Positions 20,210-29,200 of a stretch of DNA of 35,025 bases are shown here, piece after piece; position 1 is the stretch's first letter; each line of letters starts with the position of its first letter. The position numbers and the translations under genes were made by a program. The stretch lies in NCBI RefSeq assembly GCF_000003815.2, contig NC_049983.1, positions 28,714,615 through 28,749,639 of the forward strand, read 5' to 3'. Under the pieces are notes generated by a model. That model saw only the letters and a list, made by a program, of their open reading frames with translations, did not search any database and was not told the origin of the DNA. This DNA is from Branchiostoma floridae. Its lineage: Eukaryota; Chordata; Leptocardii; Amphioxiformes; Branchiostomatidae.

Positions 20210-23200
20210 GTAAGATTTTTGTTTTAGATAATTTCATACTTTCTAACATAGTCAGCATTACTGTTTATGCAGCTTACAATTTTCAACAGCCAAGCCTAGG
20301 GAAACTATGATTATGATAGTGTTTCCGATTATGCTCCATGCCAAACGGCGATACGTGTTTTTAACTAGGCTTTGTGGAAGCCGACTGAAAACATGCCGTG
20401 GGTGGAGTTTAGGAAACAGTGCATGATGGGAAGGGGGTGAGTGGAGGTCAGGAAATCGCTAGTGCATGATGGGACGGCATTGGGTGGAGTTAAGGTTCCT
20501 GTTCGGAATTTCAAGTGACCAGATATCTAAATAGCCCCTAAGAATAAGACGCAAATCAGAGGTTGTCTCTATAGTTTTGGCTCTAGATTTTCCGGCTATC
20601 GCTTCTAAATTAGCAATGTATAATCTTTTATACTTCTCCAAATACTTGTTGTTCGTAGCATTTTATGGTGTCGGAGATTTGATCGTGCGGCGAACACTTC
20701 CAGGTATTAGTGCGCGCGATAGCGGTAAAGGGTTTCGTCGCCTGATTACCCAGATCGTGCGTTCTATATGCGTTTTGGGTGTTTTAGCGCCATCAGAGCT
20801 TGCGGAAAACGTATCGGATAACTTTTTGTTTCCATTTTACTCAGTATACAGAAGAAGTCTTGACCTTCATTGCCATATTAGTCGTTACCCCAGGAAAACT
20901 CATTTTTACCGTGTAGCGGCCTGTACAAAATGACCCCAAATTAGCAATTTTTGGATGAAAAGCTTATATTTTTTATGGTTTTTACCAAAAACAACATTTC
21001 TACAACAAATGTCAAGTGAGTCTGTTGGTCAGCGACAAGGGACCCATTTCTATCGGAAACATCAAATTGTCCGAAAAACGATGTTTTGAGAAGCGCCAGT
21101 GCTTTTCTCAGAGACAGTCAAATCGGGCCCGAATCGTAAGAAAAACTCCGAACCGGAACCATTAGGAAACACTGCATGATGGGAAGGCGGGTTAGTGGAG
21201 GTCAGGAAATCAGTAGTGCATGATGGGACGGCATTGGGTGGAGTTTAGGAAACACTGCATGATGGGAAGGCAGGTGGGTGGAGGTCAGGCAGGTTATTTC
21301 CAAAAGATCTCCGAGGATGAACTGAACTGAGTTACCTGACATCCAAGGAAAGTTTTTGATGAAACTGAATAAACTCTTAACAAAGAATTCTTTAAAAAGT
21401 ATCATCTTTTCCTGTCATGCACGGCAGATAATTTGCAAAAGATAACCTTTCCGGCTCCACGAAGCGTCAGTAACTACGCCAGGCTGGGGACAACATTGGC
21501 TCAGGACTTGAGCAGTTTTACTTTATGTCTGCAAATGCGCACCGACATGAGTTCCACCAGCCATGCAGGTGTGGTCAGCTATGCTGTACAAGAAAATCAC
21601 AATGAGCTACTCATCCTCAATAAAGGAAGGGGCATAAGCGAAGTAAGTTGTCAATCACAAACCTCTGTTAACTAAGTCACCACTTATCTTTTATTTTTCA
21701 ATAATAGTTTAGCAATATATGGTGTAATTTCCGCAAGATAACTGCCAATGCCTTTAAAACATATTTTCCAGTTGTTCGTACAAGGAGGTAAAGGAGCTGA
21801 CCTTGGTGCCTTGCCTGTTTGGGATGGTGAGTGGCATGCAGTATGTGCCACCTGGCGCAGCACCGATGGAGCCTGGCAGGTCTACACTGACGGCGTTCTT
21901 CAGGCTTCCGGCTCGGGGCTGAAGGTAGGAGGAAAAGTGCGCAGTGGTGGGACATGGATCCTTGCACAGGATCAAGAAACAGTTGGGGGAGGGTTCGACC
22001 CGAATCAAGCGTTCAGCGGAGAACTGTCACAGGTGAACCTCTGGGACCGCGTGCTGACTCCAGCTGAGGTGGGGCCAGACTCCTGTGGTCAACATGGCAA
22101 CGTGATTGACTGGGCAACCACGAACATAGAGGTGTTTGGACTGGCCACTAGTGATGAATATATCTGCGGTAAGTACCGTACTCAACTTATTACCTTCGCC
22201 AAGAAGGTCATGTTTTCAGTCGCCATGGTGTAATGGCTATGCTGTGGGTCTGTATGTCTGTCAACGGCACTACAAAGGTACTTTAGAAACCGCTAAGACA
22301 TCTATAATGTTGCAAATAAACTCACTCACTCACTCACTCACTCACCCACTCACTCACTCACTCACTCACCCACTAACTCACTCATTCACTCACTCACTCA
22401 CTCACTCACTCACTCACTCACTCACTCACTCACCCACTCACTCACTCTCTAACTCATTCATATTTCTTTCCCGAGTATTAAATCATCCCTGTTTATCTGT
22501 GAAACATCATTTGAATCTTATCAAAGTTTCGTTTCTCTTTTCAACGAGCCAGTGGCTATTACAAAGGGCTAGTCCTGCTGACAGAGACAACGACAATACA
22601 TCTTCTTAGTAAATTACCTCCATGTTATAACTTTTACGAAGTTTCATTGGATTATTCATCAGCGGCAATCTATCTATTCATTTATTTCTCTCTGTGTTCT
22701 TATACCAGGGTAAACTTCTATCAGTGACTAACAGTGCTTTTCATGGAGGTCCTGGATACGTATACAAATAATACATACAAACCTGTGCTCTTTGTATCCA
22801 CAGATGTCGACGAATGTGCAGATGGCACAGACAACTGCCACGCCCAGGCAACCTGTACCAACACGGACGGTTCTTTTACATGTGATTGCACTGAAGGGTA
22901 CAGTGGAAATGGAGTCAACTGTACTGGTAAGAACATTGAATTGGACAATATATTTAAAGAATACATGATTTTTATTGAGTAACGTATCAAAACTCAATAC
23001 ACCATTATAGCTTTACTCACATAGTAGCAAAGATGACATGACTGTGTTATTTGTATCCACAGATGTCGACGAATGCGTTACTACCTGCTTTTACCAAGAT
23101 TTTCATTGGTCCATTTATTTTGTAATGTTACTACTACATGAGAGGTTGCTATTATACTAAATTATGTACGTAACATTATGATATATATTAGACTGCATCA

Positions 23201-26200
23201 TTTCAATAGAGTAGTGTATCAAAACACTAAGTCCCATAGCATAGTTACAATGTAGCACAAGTGATGTGACTGTGCTGTTTAATTTGTATCCACAGATGTC
23301 GACGAATGTGCAGATGGCACACACAACTGCCACGCCCAGGCAACCTGTACCAACACGGACGGTTCCTTCATCTGTGAATGTACCAACGGTTACGGTGGAG
23401 ATGGAGTCACGTGTGCTGGTAAGAGCGTTAGGGATTGTATTGTGCGTTTGTACTTGTTGCATTGCATGTATTACTTCCATTATATTCCATTTTAAAACGT
23501 TCACAAAGTCTCATAGGTTTATTTAGCACTGGAAACGTGTGTTGTTTGTATCCACAGATATCGACGAATGTGCGAATGGCACACACAACTGCCATGAGGA
23601 CGCAACCTGTTCTAACACGGACGGGGGGTTCGACTGTACCTGTATCGAAGGTTACACCGGAGATGGGGTCACCTGCACAGGTATAAAATGCACTTTTCCT
23701 TATCGTTTGTCACCAGTCTGAAAAAACAGACATGCTTCTATTTGCATTATATATATATATATATATATATATTGCATATCATAATAGACCACACATCTAG
23801 CATATCATAATAGACGACACATCTAGCATATCATAATAGACGACACATCTAGCAAAACATAAAAAATTTGATCCTGAAAAAAGGCTGTGACTAATGAACC
23901 TTTCACATGGAAATAGAGAAAAAGTGTTGCTAGCATGTACAGACTGAGGGGCTAAATGCATTCCACTCTGTGTGTATAAATCACCTCGCAGGCTTGTCTG
24001 ACCTAGTCTTCACGGATGTCGGGATGGACTACATGACCCTGTCCTGGACGGCGCCTGTTGACCTGAATATAACCCGGTACCGGCTGCGCTATCGTCACGC
24101 CGGGGCCTCGCACCGGGACCTGTCTCCCCCGCCCTCCCCGGGCGACACCGCGGCCACCGTGCCCGGACTGTGGGCAGACACGGAGTACACCTTCACCCTG
24201 ACGGCGTTTGGAGATGGCGACCAGGAAGTTGGAGAGATCAGTGGGACAGAGACCACAGGTTTGTCGAAGATGGGGAATGAAGGGAGGCTTAGATCTCTCA
24301 ATACAACTGACTTAAGGAATGCTATATTCTCCCTTCGTCCTAAAATGAAATTCATTTATCATCAATGGTTTGTTGACCTCCACCAAAGACGTGATTGTGC
24401 ACATGTTAATGTGATGGACATTACATGTTCAGTGAGATTCATTGGATATATTTTCCAGCCGAGGTTATCGTGAACGTGGAGTGCCATCAGGACCACATGA
24501 CCGTGTTGCGTACATCAGAAGCCCGAAGATAAAATCAAGCATTGGTAGCCAAAGGAGTTGAGAACATTGTGTAAGATTGTAAGGTAACTTGAAGACTTTA
24601 TACAGTGTTTCTGACTTCAGATCTGGTCATTCAGACTATTTGTTTGCAGAACCTCCACCAAAGACGTGAATGTGCACGTGTTAATGCGATGGACATTACA
24701 TGTTCAGTGAGATATATTGGATATATTTTCCAGCTGAGGTTATCGTGAACGTGGAGTGCCATGAGGACCACATGACCGTGACCTTCCCCAGAGCGGCGCT
24801 ACCAGCGGTAGATGTGGACAACATGCACCTGCTGGACGCCAGCTGCGGCGCCACGGTTACAGACACGGAGGTGACTCTGCGGGCAGGTCTGCAGGACTGC
24901 GGGACCATTCAGGATGTGAGTAGACTTGTGGAAAATGGGGAATAGACACGGTCTACTGTCAGTAGATGTGAGTAGGCTTGTGGAAATGGAGAATAGACAC
25001 GGTCTGCTGTCAGTAGGTGGGAGTAGACTTGTGGAAAATGGAGGATAGACACGGTCTACTGTCAGTAGATGTCAGTAGGCTTGTGAACAATGGAGAATAG
25101 ACACGGTCTACTGTCAGTAGATGTCAGTAGGCTTGTGGACAATGGAGAATAGACACGGACTACTGTCAGTAGATGTCAGTAGGCTTGTGGACAATGGATA
25201 ATAGACACGGACTACTGACAATAGACACGGTCTACTGTCAATAGATGTGAGTAGGGTGCTGGACAATGGGGTATGGACACGGTCTACTGTCAGTAGATGT
25301 GACGAGACCTGCGGGCAATGGAGGATAGACACGCGGAAAACGCAGTGTACGTAGATATAGGTGTCTGTAGATATAGATATGGCGAGCGATGATTGCTAAG
25401 GACATTGAGATCTCGTGTCTCAGGAGAGTCACACCTCGAGTACGTAAAAGAAGCCACCACACTTAGCGAAAAGAGTAGGGGACCTTCCCGGTGCAGAATC
25501 ATTCCGGCCTCAATTGGCTAGGGTATCTTCCCAAGCAGCCTTACTGAGTCAGAAAGTTAAGCGTGCCTAAGCTTGATGTTTCTGACTTAGGAGAACATAT
25601 TCTGATACAGTGAGTTAGTGCAGTATCCAGAAGTGGTTCATGTAGCCTTCAAGACACGGCTCATGAGAAAAATGGTAAGGCAAAAGTTGAAACAAAAAGG
25701 TAAAAAGTGGTCCATGTCTATGGCTGGAAATATCTTTCCAATAGCAATTCATTGCAAGAGCTTTCTGATTGTTAAGTAAGCTTCTTTGCATTTCTCCCTG
25801 TTTTTAGTCGTCAGAAGCTGACAAATTCATCTTCACCAACGAGGCCATCGCCAATCAGCTGACGTCTGACAACGGAGCCGTGAGAGGGACGCCCTTCAGC
25901 AAGAGGTTCCGGTGTGAGTTCCTCCGTCAGTACGTGGTCTCACAGGGGAGGGAGGTTCTCTACAACATCCCGTCTCCTCGGTAAGTTTCTCCGTCAGTAC
26001 GTGGTCCCGTCTCCTCGGTAAGTTCCTCCGTCAGTACGTGGTCTCACAGGGGAGGGAGATCCTCTACAACATCCCGTCTCCTCGGTAAGTTTCTCCGTCA
26101 GTACGTGGTCCCGTCTCCTCGGCAAGTTCCTCCGTCAGTACGTGGTCTCACAGGACAGGGAGATCCTCTACAACATCCCGTCTCCTCGGTAAGTTCCTCC

Positions 26201-29200
26201 GTCAGTACGTGGTCTCACAGGACAGGGAGATCCTCTACAACATCCCGTCTCCTCGGTAAGTTCCTCCGTCAGTACGTGGTCTCACAGGGGAGGGAGATCC
26301 TCTACAACATCCCGTCTCCTCGGTAAGTTCCTCCGTTAGTACGTGGTCTCGCAGGGGAGGGAGATTCTCTACAACATCCCGTCTCCTCGGTAAGTTCCTC
26401 TTGTTTAGCAAGAAAATATTACAATGAATGCAGAGTTCTTGATCGAAATCTAGCCTCCAGCCAGTCCAGGTTCATCTTTACATCCATTCTGAATGTCTAA
26501 TTAGCATGAAATTAATACTTTTTAATACTATATGGTTCTGTTTTAGTGTGCAAGTTGTGGACGCGGAAAACAGCTTCACCTTTGAGATGCACATGTTCAC
26601 ATCGTCAGACTTCACTGCAACATACAACTCAGACGACTACCCTGTGCAGGTCTGCTGTTGTTTCATTTTTTACTAATATCTGTCAAACTACTTGTCTTGT
26701 TATGGTTATATAAAAACTGTCATTGTCATCTGGTGTGCAAACCAGCAGGAAAGTCATTACTGCCGTTTCAGTTATGCTTGTCATTTATTGATATAACAAT
26801 GTAACCACTTTCTTTGCCTAACTCGTCCCTCTCCCAATGTTCTGTGTCTTTTATTGTTTTCTCCTTTATTTGTGATTGAATAGGTGACCTCAGCCGACCG
26901 TCTGCACTTCGGATTGAGCGTGAACTCACCTTTGAACGACCTGGAGCTGTTCGCTCTCCGCTGCCTCGCCACGCCCAGTACCGACCCTGACGACTCTCCG
27001 AGCGTCAGCATCATCCAGGACGGGTACGTCACTGTTCACGTGATTATCTTACATCAAAGGTTGATTTGTTTCTTCGGACAAGACAAGAGTCCGGTGTTCT
27101 CAATTAAAACCTACTCCAGTAAAGAGGCTATCATGTTAAAAATTCGGTCAGTAAACCATTATTCTGTGGCGTTCAAGATGACTTCTCTCCTATAGGTGCC
27201 ACATCAACACAACGCATCAGCCAGGCTGTTGCATGCTCATCATCATCATCATTTGTCATCCTCATGATGAGGTGGAACAAGTGAAGTTGCATGTTAGGCC
27301 AGGAAATCATTATTCTGTGGCGTTCACGATGACTTCTCTCCTAACGTTATAGGTGCCACATAAACAACGCATCAGCCAGGCTGTTGCATGTTAGGCCAGT
27401 AAATCATTATTCTGCGGCATTCACAGTCACTTCATTCCTGTAGGTGTGACGTCGACACCACGCTTCAGCTAGACACAGAACGGTCTAACGACATGGCCTT
27501 ATACTACTCCATCCAGTCATTCACCTTCCCCAACATTGATGATCCCAGTCTGGTAAAATAGGCAGTCATTGGTCGGGTGGTGGCAGGGCTAGCTGCCAGC
27601 CAATAGGGAGGCATTGGTGGTGACAGGGCTAGCTGTCAGCCAATAGGGAGTCAGTGGTGGTGGCAGGGCTAGCTGTCAGCCAATAGGGAGTCATTGGTGG
27701 TGGCAGGGCTAGCTGTCAGCCTATAGGGAGTCAGTGGTGGTGGCAGGGCTAGCTGTCAGCCAATAGGGAGTCATTGGAGGTGGCAGGGCTAGCTGTCAGC
27801 CAATAGGGAGGCATTGGTCGGGTGGTGGCAGGGCTAGCTGTCAGCCAATAGGGAGGCATTGGTCGGGTGGTGGCAGGGCTAGCTGTCAGCCAATAGGGAG
27901 TCATTGGTGGTGGCAGGGCTAGCTGTCAGCCAATAGGGAGGCATTGGTCGGGTGGTGGCAGGGCTAGCTGTCAGCCAATAGGGAGTCATTGGTGGTGGCA
28001 GGGCTAGCTGTCAGCCAATAGGGAGTCAGTGGTGGTGGCAGGGCTAGCTGTCAGCCAATAGGGAGTCAGTGGTGCTGGCAGGGCTAGCTGTCAGCCAATA
28101 GGGAGTCATTGGTGGTGGCAGGGCTAGCTGTCAGCCAATAGGGAGGCATTGGTCGGGTGGTGGCAGGGCTAGCTGATTTCCATTATGTAAGGTGTTGATC
28201 CCGTAGATGTATTTTAGCTATCAGAGCCTAATCCTGCTCTTATTTTATTTTATTTGAGCTTCGGTAGCCATATCATGCCTCTGTTTCGGTGCTCTCAGAA
28301 AGGTGCGTGGGTTACCTTGAACAAGGAGGTTAAAAATCACCTTGCCTTGAATACGTTTGCCAGTTCCTAAAGATGTTGTCCTTCCCCCCCACGGCAGGTG
28401 TACATCCATTGCACCATGGTGGTCTGCTTCCAGAGCGACCCGGACTCGCGGTGCAGTCAGGGCTGCATCCCGTCCAGCCGGCGCAGGCGCGCTGTGCCCG
28501 ACCTGAGCGGGGCCCGCGTCCGACGTGCCAGCGAAACGGACCACATAACAACCATCAGCCAGGGACCCTTCAAAGTGGAGAATGGACAAGAAGAAGGTAG
28601 GTATAGAATTTGTTTATCAGGAAAATGCCAAATAGTTACTCAAGTGCAATCACGAAGTTACCTCCTCACCCAGGGACGTTTTAAAGTGGAGAATGCACAA
28701 GAACAAGGTAGCTATAAAATTAGTTTTTCAAGAAAGTATGGCTCAGCGACTGAACCAAAATCGGATGTTCTGTGACTGTCAAGTCTGTAACAATGTTTTG
28801 TTTTTGCCAATGATTACCAACAGTAATATGTCATCTCATAGGCAAAGCTTGTAAGAGGTTTCTAGTTACATTATCATCTTTTCCATGATGGGGAAAGTCT
28901 AAGGTGCTAGCAGCCTTCTTACCTACATTCTTCTTTGCAGAGACTTGTTGCATGTTTTTTCCATGTCTGGCAAATGTACAAATACTACACACTAGTGCAC
29001 TGTCAGGTAGCAGACAGTATGTAGTTATAATGACCATGATGTGTGTGTGTTTCCCCAGCCGCCCCCCTCCCCACTGTCGGCATCGCTGTGGGCACAGCTG
29101 CAGGAATAGCCGGAGTCCTGCTGGTGGTTGCTGCTGCCTTCCTGGTGAGGAAGAAACGCGGCCGTGGCGCCAAGGAGCAGGCCGAGGATCGTGTCGGTCA

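Noticed and set aside
22734-22982. Start codon at 22742 as an independent EGF-domain gene
   Set aside because: The frame is intron plus exon 4 plus intron. The acceptor at 22802-22803 and donor at 22927 fit the multi-exon gene far better.
28673-28706. Extra 34-nt exon between exons 13 and 14
   Set aside because: It has acceptor- and donor-like borders, but it is a diverged copy of the exon 13 end, and inclusion would shift the frame before the membrane helix.
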